A model generated the notes under the pieces. The model was not told where the DNA came from. It worked only from the letters and a program-made list of their open reading frames with translations, and made no database searches. Positions 1-8,831 of a DNA stretch of 64,000 bases are shown in pieces. Each line of letters starts with the position of its first letter. Positions within the stretch are counted from its first letter, which is position 1. This DNA comes from Clostridia bacterium (GTDB taxonomy: Bacteria; Bacillota; Clostridia; Christensenellales; CAG-138), in NCBI GenBank assembly GCA_017509785.1, contig JAFWOT010000012.1, positions 195,476-259,475 of the forward strand, read 5' to 3'. A program made the translations under genes and the position numbers.

Positions 1-464
1 AGATCCAGCTTGCGCATGTCGCCTCCGCACAGGGCCTTGTGGCCGCCGCAAACGCCGCAGGACACGATGAGACGATGAATTACGACGTAGTACCCTCCTG
101 CATCTACACGAGCCCTGAGATCGCGTTTGTGGGCGTTTCAGAGGATAAGGCCAAGGCGCAGGGGATCGAGTATAAGATAGGCACGTTCAACGTTGCCGGC
201 AACGGCAGAGCGATGGTAATGGGAGAGAACCTCGGCCTTGTGAAGCTCATTTCCGACATGGAAGGCAAGCTCATCGGCGCTCAGCTCATGTGCCCGAGAG
301 CTACCGACATGATCGCCGAGCTTGCTGCCGTAATGAAGCTCGGCGGCTCCGTTAAGGATATTGCCGATACCATCCATCCCCATCCCACGGTATCCGAGTG
401 CGTGATGGAAGCCGCGCACGATTGGGAAGGCCTCTGCTGCCACGGTATGCCCAAAAAGAAATAA
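1..464 (+). CDS. lpdA: Dihydrolipoamide dehydrogenase, C-terminal part (5' end outside window)
   Basis: This is the end of a flavin disulfide oxidoreductase that reoxidises protein-bound dihydrolipoamide with NAD+ in 2-oxoacid dehydrogenase or glycine cleavage complexes. The frame is open from base 3 to the TAA at 462-464, so the gene enters from the left. The start of the visible part (LAHVASAQGLVAAAN) is the usual stretch after the FAD-binding motif. The rest is the dimerisation domain, including YTSPEIAFVG and the active-site segment TIHPHPTVSE, whose second His and following Glu form the catalytic base pair in this family. Nothing in the window says which lipoyl complex it serves. A bidirectional terminator follows immediately. 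It faces the ornithine operon tail-to-tail. Confidence 0.93.
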   Translation, partial: IQLAHVASAQGLVAAANAAGHDETMNYDVVPSCIYTSPEIAFVGVSEDKAKAQGIEYKIGTFNVAGNGRAMVMGENLGLVKLISDMEGKLIGAQLMCPRATDMIAELAAVMKLGGSVKDIADTIHPHPTVSECVMEAAHDWEGLCCHGMPKKK

Positions 465-476
465 GCGTTTACGTAA

Positions 477-508
477 TCAAAAAGCCGGGGCATCCCGGCT
501 TTTTCAAT
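477..508. terminator. Bidirectional rho-independent terminator between lpdA and udg
   Basis: A-tract, stem AAAAAGCCGG, short loop, CCGGCTTTTT. The A-run and T-run make it work in both directions, and it sits exactly between the convergent stops of lpdA (464) and the glycosylase gene (518). Confidence 0.85.
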
Positions 509-517
509 TGCGGAGAT

Positions 518-1105
518 CTAAAGCTCTATCTGCTCTCCCGCTTTGATACGTTCGGCGAGCTTCTTTGCCGTGCAGAGATCGAATACGAAGTCGTTCGTCA
601 ATTCCTCCCGCCGGAGAAGCGCCGCGGGGTGGTAGGTGGGGAGTACGTAAAACGCACCGAGCTTCTTGATCTGCCCGCGCTGACGGGTGATCTGGATATC
701 CCGGTCATAGACGTATCTTGCCGCTATACGACCGAGACAGACGATCACCTTCGGACGTACAAGCGCAATCTGCGCACGGAGATAGGGGAGGCAGCTCTCG
801 GCTTCATCGGGAAGAGGATCGCGGTTCTGAGGCGGGCGGCATTTGACCACGTTGCAGATATAGACGGATCTGCGGTCGAGCCCCGCTTCCTCGAGATGAT
901 AATTGAAAAGCCTTCCCGCTGCGCCGACGAAGGGAACGCCCTGCTCGTCCTCCTCACGCCCGGGGCCTTCACCGATGAACATGATATCGGCGTGCGGATC
1001 TCCGTCGGAAACGACGATACTGTGACGGTGCTCGCAAAGGCGGCACTTCGTACAGCCGTTGAGTTCACCGTAAAGCGTATTCCAATCGAATCTGAGTACT
1101 GCCAT
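518..1105 (-). CDS. Uracil-DNA glycosylase, family 4 (4Fe-4S)
   Basis: Removes uracil from DNA as the first step of base excision repair. The 195-residue protein has the family 4 motif GEGPGREED (about 45-53), the uracil-pocket stretch GVPFVG, four cysteines placed for an iron-sulfur cluster (C18, C21, C89, C105) and the late motif [11 protein letters not shown]. Length is typical. The start codon shares one base with the stop of alr (TAATG), so it is very likely translated by coupling to alr and is the last gene of the ornithine operon. A DNA repair enzyme has no known role in ornithine use; the linkage is probably incidental. Confidence 0.93.
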   Translation of the reverse strand: MAVLRFDWNTLYGELNGCTKCRLCEHRHSIVVSDGDPHADIMFIGEGPGREEDEQGVPFVGAAGRLFNYHLEEAGLDRRSVYICNVVKCRPPQNRDPLPDEAESCLPYLRAQIALVRPKVIVCLGRIAARYVYDRDIQITRQRGQIKKLGAFYVLPTYHPAALLRREELTNDFVFDLCTAKKLAERIKAGEQIEL

Positions 1106-2268
1106 TATCTGTTGAGGTAGAAGGTATGCGCGCGGCGGGAGATATCGCAGGTGACCTCATAATTGATCGTGTTGACCATTATGGAGACCTCTTCAGCGCT
1201 GATGCCGCCCTTGCCGAAAATGATCACCTCGTCCCCGCGCTTCACGTCGGAACCGGTGACGTCGCACATGCACATATCCATACAGACCCGGCCTATCTGC
1301 GGGAAGCGCTGACCGTTGATCGTCATTATAGCCTGATTCGTCAGTCTCCTGGGGAAGCCGTCCGCGTAACCGATGGAAATGACAGCGACCTTCATATCAT
1401 GCTCGGCTTTGTAGAGCCTGCCGTAGCTGATGGTGGAGCCCGCGGGGATATCCCTGACGAGCGCAACGCGGGATTTCAGAGTCATGACGGGCTTCAGGGG
1501 GCCTTCCTGGGGCTGGCTGTTGGGGTACATGCCGTAAAGAATTATGCCTTCGCGAACGTAATCGAAATGCACCTCGGGATGATCCATTATAGCGGCGGAG
1601 TTGGATATGTGGCATTTTTCCAGATGTATGCCGCGGGCGATGAGGCCGTTCCTTACGTCGCAATAGTTTTTGTACTGCGCGTCGGTGTATTCCTGCTGTT
1701 CGGGGACGTCCGCAACGGCAAAGTGGGAATAGAGCCCCACGGCGTTGAGGTGGGGCAGATTATAGATATGCTCCGCGTCGTCGATGGCTTTCTCTATCAC
1801 CTTCCTGCCGCCGATATGGCCGTGCGCGTAGAGGCCGATACGGCCCATGCCGGTATCGATCTTGATGTGGACCTTGATCCTTACGTGAGCTTCCTCTGCG
1901 GCGGAGTTCAGCTCATCGGCATGGGAAACGTCAACGACGGTCTGCTCGAGATCGTAATAGGAAAGCTCCTTGACAAAGAGCGCGGGCGTGTATCCGAGAA
2001 TGAGTATGGGTATCGTTATACCGTTCTCGCGAAGCTCGAGCGCTTCCTCTATACAGGCGACGGCGAACATGTCTGCGCCGTTATCCTGAAGATACTTTCC
2101 GCACTCGACTGCGCCGTGACCGTAAGCGTCGCCCTTTATGACACAGATGACGGGCTTGCCCGAAATGCGCTTTGCGTATTCGAGATTGGACTTCATTGCC
2201 GCGAGGTCGATCTCGGCCCAGGTGCGGTAGCGGAGATTGTTTTGGAAGGTTACGTTATGGACGAACAT
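1105..2268 (-). CDS. alr: Alanine racemase
   Basis: PLP enzyme that interconverts L- and D-alanine. The 387-residue protein has the PLP-lysine motif VIKGDAYGHG (K45), TWAEIDL near the N-terminus, the substrate-region stretch KIDTGMGRIG (136-145) and the second catalytic base in ISYGRLY (Y282). It begins 15 bases after the stop of orr with an AAAGG-type ribosome site, so it is part of the same transcript as the ornithine genes. Established knowledge: the thiolase OrtAB releases D-alanine. I infer that this racemase turns that product into L-alanine for deamination, besides or instead of supplying D-alanine for peptidoglycan. Confidence 0.95.
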   Translation of the reverse strand: MFVHNVTFQNNLRYRTWAEIDLAAMKSNLEYAKRISGKPVICVIKGDAYGHGAVECGKYLQDNGADMFAVACIEEALELRENGITIPILILGYTPALFVKELSYYDLEQTVVDVSHADELNSAAEEAHVRIKVHIKIDTGMGRIGLYAHGHIGGRKVIEKAIDDAEHIYNLPHLNAVGLYSHFAVADVPEQQEYTDAQYKNYCDVRNGLIARGIHLEKCHISNSAAIMDHPEVHFDYVREGIILYGMYPNSQPQEGPLKPVMTLKSRVALVRDIPAGSTISYGRLYKAEHDMKVAVISIGYADGFPRRLTNQAIMTINGQRFPQIGRVCMDMCMCDVTGSDVKRGDEVIIFGKGGISAEEVSIMVNTINYEVTCDISRRAHTFYLNR

Positions 2269-2283
2269 GTTTCTGCCTTTCTA

Positions 2284-3357
2284 TTATTTCAGGTCGATAT
2301 AAGCCTTATCGACATATTTGCTCGTGTAGAGATGGAGGAGCGCGCCGTAATCCGGTATGAATTTGACGACGTCGCCGAGGGTATAATCCTTATCACAACC
2401 GGTCAGGTTGATTATGAGGTGATCGGAGCTCGCGCCGATGATCTCGATATCCGGGTCAACGGGGGTGAGCCCGTCGACGGATACGTCCTGTCTGCCGATT
2501 GCGAGTATGGCTCGCTTCATATTGCCCCTGTCCGGGTATTCGAGATACTCGCCGAAGGCGTTCGGGCCGGACTTGCCGATGGGCTTTGAGGGCTTCATCT
2601 GGAGCTCGACTATCTCGGCTTCCAAAACAAAGCAATCCGTATGCAGACCGCGAACGGGCTTGCCCGTCGCCGTATCGTTGCCGAGAACGAAGCTTTCCCC
2701 GAGACGAAGATGGTTGATGCCTTTCGGCACGCTGTGTGAAAGGAGCATGCCCATCGTGGAGGAGTTTCCTCCGGAAACAACGGGGATCTCCTCGCCAAGC
2801 TCGCGTCGAAGCATCTCCGCGATCCCGACGAGGCCGCCGAGGTTGGTTTCGTCGGGCAGTATCCCACCGTAGCAGGTGAGGTTGACGCCAACGCCGTAAA
2901 GCTCGAGATGACGGGCTTTTGAAATCGCTGAAGCCGTCTCCAAAATGCGGGCGCGATCGGTGTTGAATATCCCTTCGCGAAGATCGCCCATATCGATCAT
3001 TAAAATGACCTTATGGATAGTGCCGAGCTTTGCCGCCGCTTCATCGAGCTTTGTTACAGTCGAGAGCTCGCTCTGCATGGATATCTCGGAAACGGAGACG
3101 ATCCTTTCGGCCTCGGACTGCATACCGATCCTCAGAAGCAGGCGGGGCTTATTGGTTTTCATTCCCTCAAGGTTCTGCGTCCTCGAATCGGCGAGCATAT
3201 CGGCGGGGCTCCCGTTAATGAGGGAGACTATTCGCTCATCGGCGCAGAAGACCTTCGTTACAATGGCCGCCATGACGCCCTGCTCGTGGCAGAGAGCGAC
3301 GAGGAAATCGAGATTATCCTTCAATTTGTTGAGATCTGCTGTTATTCTTGGGTACAT
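2284..3357 (-). CDS. orr: Ornithine racemase (alanine racemase fold)
   Basis: Converts L-ornithine to D-ornithine, the entry step of oxidative ornithine degradation. The 357-residue protein belongs to the alanine racemase N-terminal family: PRITADLNKLKDNL at the start, PLP lysine K35 in VTKVFCAD, MIDMGDLREGI, and a glycine-rich phosphate-binding stretch VVSGGNSSTMG. It differs from Alr by the KVFCAD rather than KGDAYGHG motif, as known ornithine racemases do. The start has GGAGG 5 bases upstream. It lies 8 bases after the GlmL-like gene. Assignment from sequence alone would be 'racemase family'; the cluster makes ornithine the likely substrate. Confidence 0.92.
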   Translation of the reverse strand: MYPRITADLNKLKDNLDFLVALCHEQGVMAAIVTKVFCADERIVSLINGSPADMLADSRTQNLEGMKTNKPRLLLRIGMQSEAERIVSVSEISMQSELSTVTKLDEAAAKLGTIHKVILMIDMGDLREGIFNTDRARILETASAISKARHLELYGVGVNLTCYGGILPDETNLGGLVGIAEMLRRELGEEIPVVSGGNSSTMGMLLSHSVPKGINHLRLGESFVLGNDTATGKPVRGLHTDCFVLEAEIVELQMKPSKPIGKSGPNAFGEYLEYPDRGNMKRAILAIGRQDVSVDGLTPVDPDIEIIGASSDHLIINLTGCDKDYTLGDVVKFIPDYGALLHLYTSKYVDKAYIDLK

Positions 3358-3365
3358 GCTTCCTC

Positions 3366-4730
3366 CTATTCGATGCCGAGGCTCTGCTTCATAAGCAGAA
3401 GCGCGGTTTCGGGGTACTGTTTTGAGAGAACGCCAAGCGACGCCATGATATAATGGTTATCGTAAAGGAGCTTCATTACCGAGGGCTTCGGATAAAGGAG
3501 CATGCCGCTGTCGTTGCAGTCGGCAATGCGGCGCATGATCAGCTCGTGATCGGGGAGACGCGTCAATGCGCCGCCCGTTGCTACGAGGTATTTCAGCTTC
3601 GTAAGATCCTTCCCCTCGGCGATGGTCTGCCGCCCCTTTGGAGTATAGATGTAACGAAGAGCTCCTGCGTGCCTCCTGACGGAGACGACGCCCGCTTCAA
3701 GGCAGAGCCTTTGCGTGAGGGCGAACTGTTCGGGCGTTTCGGGGATGGGCTTATAATCTGCCAAAATCGGTTCAAGGCTCATGCCGAGCTCGCGTTCGAG
3801 CTTGTCGCGGCCGATCATGTCTATGACGTTGTGAGCGTTGACGTACATTCCGAGATCGCCCTCGACGGTACGCTTTGCAAAGGGTTCGGGAGAGGTTTGG
3901 AGTATCGCTATCTCGTCCGAGCCTTGGGTCACGGAATGAACATCGGTCGTCGCCCCGCCTATATCGATGACGGCGAGATCCCCGAGGTAACCGTAAAGGA
4001 GCTGCGCTGCTTCCATCACCGCACCGGGCGTGGGAATGATATTTCCGGCGACGACGTCGCGCACGTGCTCCATGCCCGCGGCCTTTATAATGTGCTCCTC
4101 AAATACCTTGTGGATTATCTTCCTTGCAGGCTCTATGTTGAGGAGATCGAGCTTCGGATAAACGTTTTCCGTTATATAGAGAGGGACGCCCGTTCCCTCG
4201 AATATGCTTTTTATTATATGGTGATTCTGGATGTTCCCCGCATAGATAACGGGGACCTTCATTCCGGAAGCCGCAAGCTTCTTCGCGTTTTCTACCGCGG
4301 TCTCACGCTCGCCGTAGTCCGTACCGCCCGCAAGGAGTATGAGATTGGGTTCTATGGCTCTGACGTCTTCGATATCATAGTCGGACATTATACCCGCGGT
4401 GGCATGCTTGATTATAGCCCCCGCTCCGAGAGCGGCGGCACGGGCGGCTTTGACGGTCATATCGTAGACGAGACCGTGCACCGTCATGCGGAGGCCCCCC
4501 GCGGCGCTGGAGGTCGCAAAAGCTATCCCGAAGTCGACGCCGTCGGCTCCGAGATTTCGCGCCAGATCGTCGATCGCGGCGCGCAGACCGACCCTTACGT
4601 CGCCCTCGAGAACGGAAGTGGGAGCCTGCCCCTGCCCGATAAAGCGCGGGGAATCGGTGCCGATACCGTTAAAGGCGTTGACAAGGGTCGTGGTCGAACC
4701 TATTTCGTAAACAAGAATGTCTATATTCAT
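3366..4730 (-). CDS. GlmL/MutL-like ASKHA ATPase of the ornithine cluster
   Basis: A 454-residue actin/Hsp70-type ATPase of the GlmL/MutL family. Visible motifs are the phosphate-1 loop YEIGSTTT (8-15), AIEPNLILLAGGTDYGE, and the phosphate-2 loop VIDIGGATTDVHS. Relatives accompany cobalamin-dependent carbon-skeleton or amino mutases and are thought to act as reactivating chaperones. Here it follows oraE, so the inferred role is to service D-ornithine aminomutase; that role is not proven. A 13-bp hairpin lies in the 75-base gap after oraE, and no good Shine-Dalgarno precedes this start, so its expression may be set lower than that of oraSE. Confidence 0.9.
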   Translation of the reverse strand: MNIDILVYEIGSTTTLVNAFNGIGTDSPRFIGQGQAPTSVLEGDVRVGLRAAIDDLARNLGADGVDFGIAFATSSAAGGLRMTVHGLVYDMTVKAARAAALGAGAIIKHATAGIMSDYDIEDVRAIEPNLILLAGGTDYGERETAVENAKKLAASGMKVPVIYAGNIQNHHIIKSIFEGTGVPLYITENVYPKLDLLNIEPARKIIHKVFEEHIIKAAGMEHVRDVVAGNIIPTPGAVMEAAQLLYGYLGDLAVIDIGGATTDVHSVTQGSDEIAILQTSPEPFAKRTVEGDLGMYVNAHNVIDMIGRDKLERELGMSLEPILADYKPIPETPEQFALTQRLCLEAGVVSVRRHAGALRYIYTPKGRQTIAEGKDLTKLKYLVATGGALTRLPDHELIMRRIADCNDSGMLLYPKPSVMKLLYDNHYIMASLGVLSKQYPETALLLMKQSLGIE

Positions 4731-4755
4731 TGAATCTGGCCAATTTGCTCATAAA

Positions 4756-4788
4756 CGGGGAACCGTCGTTATCGCCGACGGCTCCCCG
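4756..4788 (-). terminator. Intercistronic stem-loop between oraE and the GlmL-like gene
   Basis: CGGGGAACCGTCG and its near-perfect complement (one G-T pair in RNA) enclose a 7-base loop. On the minus strand it is followed by GTTTAT rather than a run of Ts, so it is a weak terminator, attenuator or mRNA-stability element rather than a full stop. The genes on both sides belong to one pathway. Confidence 0.6.
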
Positions 4789-4805
4789 CATTATTGGGGG
4801 CAGGA

Positions 4806-7031
4806 TCACATCTTGCCCTCTTTTTCCATTTCCCACCTCTTCTTTATGAGGAAGGTGGCGTTGTGTACGCCGTGGCTGCCGCGGCCGAAGCCTTCGTCGG
4901 CACCCGCCTTGCGGGCGAGTTCGGGCGTGACCTGCGTGCCGCCTGCGATAAATATGATCTTATCGCGGATACCCATCTCGCGGCAGATCTGATCGATCTT
5001 GGCGATATTCTTGTAATGGATATCGTCATGGCTGATAATGGTGGAGGCCATGATGGCGTCGGCGTGAGTCTCTATTGCGGCGTTGACGAGTTTCTCGGGC
5101 GGGCAGGAGGTCCCGAGGTATACGACTTCCATGCCGTACTTCTCGATACCACCGTGCTTGATGTCGATTATCTCGCGGAGACCGACGGAATGCTCATCCT
5201 CGCCTACGGTGGCGGCGACGATCTTCATGGGCCTGCGCTCGATATCGGCACGGATCTCGGCGTCGGAGAGGACGTCGGGCTCCTTGGGGATGACGAGGGA
5301 ATCGACGTCGATCTCAAAGGGTACTTTGCCCTTGACCTCTATGCGGGTACCGTCCTGCGGATGCATGATCTCGCGGGAGATGACCTCACACTCGACGAGG
5401 TTCATTCGCTTTGCACATTCGAGAGCCGCGGCCTCGGCGATGGGCTTGGGAGCGGGGAAGAACATGGTGAGCATGACGGTACCGTCAGCCAGCCATTCCA
5501 TCTCGGGACGGATCTTCTTGCCGCCGGGGGTGAAGTCCTTTGTCTCCGCCATACGGACGTTGACGTTGTCGTTGTCGTCCAGCTCGTCGATGTATATGAT
5601 CTTATCGGGGCATTCAAGGGTACAGCCGCCGATGAGAGCCGCGGGATCCGCGGGATCTCCGCCGTACTGCTCAACGTTGTTGTAGCCGTAATGAGCGGTG
5701 ACGGGGGCCATGTACTGCTTATCGCGCTTGACGATGGTTCCGGCTCCTATGCCGCCGTTGATCTTCCTTGCGATGCCGTCGCCGTTGCGCTCGGGATAGA
5801 TGCCGGAATCAACGAAGAAGCCCTCTTCGACTGCGGCGAAATAACCGCCGAGCTCGAGCATCTCCTCCATGAACATAACGGCCCTTTCCTTCAGCTCGCG
5901 CGCCTTCTCGCGAAGGTATCCGTCCTTCTTGAGCTCGACCATCTCCATGAGGCCGTCCATACCGATGAGCGCCTGCTTCGCTGTGTCGCAGGCTTCGATA
6001 TTGTAGATGTGCCAGGGCACGTTGCGGCCTTCGTCGGGGGTGATGGTGGACTGTATATCGGCGCTTGTGAGCTTCGATATGACCATGTTGAGCACGTGAG
6101 TTACGGTCGCCTCGCGGGTGGAGGACTCGATGTACTTGGTGTTCATCTGCGCCCTCATACGGTACTCATGGAAGAGATCGCGCAGCGCAACCGCGTAGGG
6201 CAGATCCATATAGATGCAGGGCGCGGGAGTGGCCGTAGGCGGAACGGTAGAGAGGCAGATGTTCTTCTTGGGAACGCCGACCCTTGCGGAGAATATGGCG
6301 TTGATGCCGTGCTGCACCATGAGCTCCGGCATGACCTTCCATGCTTCACGCGCGGTCGCGTTGGCGTTGTGTGCGCCGTCGATCTGCGCCATGCCCGCCC
6401 ATGCGATGAGCTTCTTGGATTCGCAGGCGTCCACGAAGGAGCGCATCATGTTGATGTTGCGGTAAATGACGTTATACTGGGGATCCTGATGGACGCCGTT
6501 GACGCCTTCCTCGGCGAACATTACAGCGATATCGGGGCCCGCGACGCCGGATACGTAGCTGTGGTAATTGATGGGCCTGCCGACCTCGTCCTCGATCATA
6601 TCGAGAGCCTTGCGCTGAGCCCTGACCTGCTTCCTCGTGATGGGAACGCCGCCCATGCCCTGGGGAGTGCCCTCAATGAGGCCGTCAAAGTGGCTCTGAC
6701 CTGCGGTACGGATGACCATGATGTGATCCGCGCCGTGGTGAGCCGCCATGCGCATACGGCGAATATCGTCCTCAAAGCGGCCGGACGCGATCTCCGTCGT
6801 TATGACGGGAGCGGGCTGCGGGTCGATATCCCCGAAATAATGAGCGGGGGGAAGGGGGACGGAGCTCTTTAAGGGTTCCGTCGCGTCATGATATTCAAAC
6901 GGTCCCATGTGCAGATTCTTGACCGGCTTGCGCCAGGTCCAACCCCTGCGGCGGGGACGGTACTTATCAAGATCCTTTAAGATCTCGGAAACGTTGATGG
7001 GTTCATCGGGAGAAAGCCAATACTCACTCAT
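4806..7031 (-). CDS. oraE: D-ornithine 4,5-aminomutase, large subunit (PLP and adenosylcobalamin)
   Basis: Catalytic subunit that migrates the terminal amino group of D-ornithine to give (2R,4S)-2,4-diaminopentanoate. The 741-residue protein has an N-terminal TIM-barrel-type catalytic region and a C-terminal cobalamin-binding Rossmann domain (about 600-741). The B12 motif is DEHSVG with H614, and the PLP lysine is K625 in EIIDIKHGG, 11 residues later; that 11-residue spacing is the hallmark of OraE, where the same domain carries both. GGTQVTPELARKAGADEGFG is the nucleotide-tail site. Its ATG overlaps the TGA of oraS by 4 bases, fitting a stoichiometric complex. Confidence 0.97.
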   Translation of the reverse strand: MSEYWLSPDEPINVSEILKDLDKYRPRRRGWTWRKPVKNLHMGPFEYHDATEPLKSSVPLPPAHYFGDIDPQPAPVITTEIASGRFEDDIRRMRMAAHHGADHIMVIRTAGQSHFDGLIEGTPQGMGGVPITRKQVRAQRKALDMIEDEVGRPINYHSYVSGVAGPDIAVMFAEEGVNGVHQDPQYNVIYRNINMMRSFVDACESKKLIAWAGMAQIDGAHNANATAREAWKVMPELMVQHGINAIFSARVGVPKKNICLSTVPPTATPAPCIYMDLPYAVALRDLFHEYRMRAQMNTKYIESSTREATVTHVLNMVISKLTSADIQSTITPDEGRNVPWHIYNIEACDTAKQALIGMDGLMEMVELKKDGYLREKARELKERAVMFMEEMLELGGYFAAVEEGFFVDSGIYPERNGDGIARKINGGIGAGTIVKRDKQYMAPVTAHYGYNNVEQYGGDPADPAALIGGCTLECPDKIIYIDELDDNDNVNVRMAETKDFTPGGKKIRPEMEWLADGTVMLTMFFPAPKPIAEAAALECAKRMNLVECEVISREIMHPQDGTRIEVKGKVPFEIDVDSLVIPKEPDVLSDAEIRADIERRPMKIVAATVGEDEHSVGLREIIDIKHGGIEKYGMEVVYLGTSCPPEKLVNAAIETHADAIMASTIISHDDIHYKNIAKIDQICREMGIRDKIIFIAGGTQVTPELARKAGADEGFGRGSHGVHNATFLIKKRWEMEKEGKM

Positions 7032-7396
7032 TCCTCGTTACCTCCCTTGAAAAGTTCTGCCGCATCATCCCAGAGCCTGCCCTCGACGAGTTCGAGCCCT
7101 GCGGGGCGGATCTCCATGCCCTTGGCCTTGGCGAGACGGTAAACGACGTTGCCCGCGCCGTAGCACATGAGCGAACGCTCGACGCACCCCTCGACAATGG
7201 CCTTAGCCTCGATCGAGGAGAAGCCCATCCTCAAAAGGACGGAGCGTTCGATGGCGGGGGAGGTGTACTCCCTGCCCATCTCAAGAAGGGGATCCACGAG
7301 CTTGTTCGCGAGCTCCCAGAAGCGGGCCTCGAGCTGCTCGTCGGTGAGATCCTTCAGATGCAAGTGGCGATCATTGAAATCGTCCTCTCTCTTCAT
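7028..7396 (-). CDS. oraS: D-ornithine 4,5-aminomutase, small subunit
   Basis: The 122-residue partner of OraE. It begins KREDDFNDRHLHLKDLTDEQL and contains YTSPAIERSVLLRMGFSS and GAGNVVYRLA, features I associate with OraS. The size matches the family. A strong GGAGG sits 8 bases before the ATG. It overlaps oraE by 4 bases and follows ortB by 40 bases. It has no cofactor-binding motif of its own, which agrees with its known structural role in the OraSE complex. Confidence 0.94.
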   Translation of the reverse strand: MKREDDFNDRHLHLKDLTDEQLEARFWELANKLVDPLLEMGREYTSPAIERSVLLRMGFSSIEAKAIVEGCVERSLMCYGAGNVVYRLAKAKGMEIRPAGLELVEGRLWDDAAELFKGGNEE

Positions 7397-7436
7397 AAAA
7401 CTATCCTCCGTGTGTTTTGATCCGTGTTATATCGGC

Positions 7437-8831
7437 TCACAGCGCAGCGATCGCGCTGCGAACGAATGCTTCGTCCGAGTTGGTCTCTTCCATGAGGAAT
7501 CTGATATCCTCATCGGTGAGCTCGTCCTTATGGGAGCCTACGGCCCTCTTTATGCGGCTCCTGCGCATATGGTCGAGATCGAGATCGGTGACCTGTATGA
7601 GCGAGGGGTGCGCGGGCAGTATGATGCTCTTGCCGGGGATCTCGTCCTTCGGGTCGCCGAAATGGATGTCGATGCCGTTCTGCCTTGCGAAGGAAAGCTG
7701 CGGGTTGATGTGCTTTCCGGCGCCGGTGTATTCAGTCTCCTGAACGACGATGCACTGATCGCGGTCAAGATCCTGCGCGAGGCGGAACGCGGCGGCAAGC
7801 GAGGTGTTTCCGGCGGGACCCTTCTCAAGGCCTTCAAGCGAGGCGAGGCACTCGGTGATGTAGAAGACGCTGCCCTGTGTGACGGTGACGTACCTGTCCA
7901 TATAGCGCAGAGGACGCGCCGCGGACCTCGGAACGTCGGAATGGTCGGGATTGACGGCATAGGGTACGCCGAACCCGGTGTGACCGGTGGTGAAGCTCTT
8001 TTTATTGAACTGCGCGTCGCTCGCCATATGGAGGCCGGAGAGGTTGACGGAAGCCGCGATCACCTTCGCGCTGCAGCCGGCCTTCCTGAGACCCCTTGCC
8101 GTACCGGTGAGGTTGCCGCCGCCGGCGTTCGTGCAGACGACGACGTCGGGATCCTTGCCGACCTTCGCACGGAACTGCTCCGCGATCTCATATCCGAGCG
8201 TCTCGACGCCCGCGATCCCGAAGGGAGTGTAGAGCGATGCGTTGAAGTAGCCTGTCTCCTCGAGGAGCTGAAGCACCGTGGAGAAGAGCTCGGGCCCTAC
8301 GGTAAGCTGAACTACCTCCGCTCCGAGAGCTTCGCACTTGCGCGCCTTTTCGATTATCTCGGGCTGACCGACGCCCTTGGAATCGTAGCACTCCTGAACG
8401 ACGATGCACTTGAGCCCCGCCATTGCTGCGCAGCAGGCGACGGCCGCGCCGTAGTTGCCGCTCGTCGCGGTGACTACGCCCTTATAACCGAGCTTCTTTG
8501 CCTGGTAGACGCTCGTGCAGGCGCGGCGGGCTTTGAATGAACCGGAGGGGTTGGAAGCCTCATCCTTTATAAATATGCGTGCGCCCTTTCCTTCGGGAGC
8601 GCATTTCCTTGCAAGCTCGGTGAGGTTCTTGAGCTCGATGAGAGGGGTGTTGCCTATGGAGAAGAGGGACTGAACGCGCCTGATCTCATCGATGGTGTAG
8701 CCGGTGGCCTCCATCATGGCTTCGTAATCAAAGCCGATGCCGGGTTTCTCGAACTTATCGAAATCCATGCCGACGGCGTTTTTGATTATCTCGTTCTTGC
8801 GGGCCATTATCGCGTCATAACTGTTATCCAT
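7437..8831 (-). CDS. ortB: 2-Amino-4-oxopentanoate thiolase, beta subunit (PLP)
   Basis: With OrtA it cleaves 2-amino-4-oxopentanoate with CoA to acetyl-CoA and D-alanine. The 464-residue protein has the fold-type II PLP architecture of threonine synthase-like enzymes: the PLP lysine K100 in NPSGSFKAR, SGNYGAA (124-130) and the glycine-rich phosphate loop CTNAGGGNLTG. It is not related to ordinary thiolases, so a name based on fold alone would be wrong; the gene order ord-ortA-ortB-oraS-oraE decides it. Its ATG shares a base with the ortA stop (TGATG). Confidence 0.94.
   Translation of the reverse strand: MDNSYDAIMARKNEIIKNAVGMDFDKFEKPGIGFDYEAMMEATGYTIDEIRRVQSLFSIGNTPLIELKNLTELARKCAPEGKGARIFIKDEASNPSGSFKARRACTSVYQAKKLGYKGVVTATSGNYGAAVACCAAMAGLKCIVVQECYDSKGVGQPEIIEKARKCEALGAEVVQLTVGPELFSTVLQLLEETGYFNASLYTPFGIAGVETLGYEIAEQFRAKVGKDPDVVVCTNAGGGNLTGTARGLRKAGCSAKVIAASVNLSGLHMASDAQFNKKSFTTGHTGFGVPYAVNPDHSDVPRSAARPLRYMDRYVTVTQGSVFYITECLASLEGLEKGPAGNTSLAAAFRLAQDLDRDQCIVVQETEYTGAGKHINPQLSFARQNGIDIHFGDPKDEIPGKSIILPAHPSLIQVTDLDLDHMRRSRIKRAVGSHKDELTDEDIRFLMEETNSDEAFVRSAIAAL

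Noticed and set aside
4794..6872. Long plus-strand open frame opposite oraE
   Set aside because: It mirrors the codon pattern of oraE, has no ribosome site and no recognisable domain.
7437..8831. Threonine synthase
   Set aside because: The fold matches, but position between ortA and oraS and the overlap with ortA fit OrtB; no homoserine or threonine genes are near.
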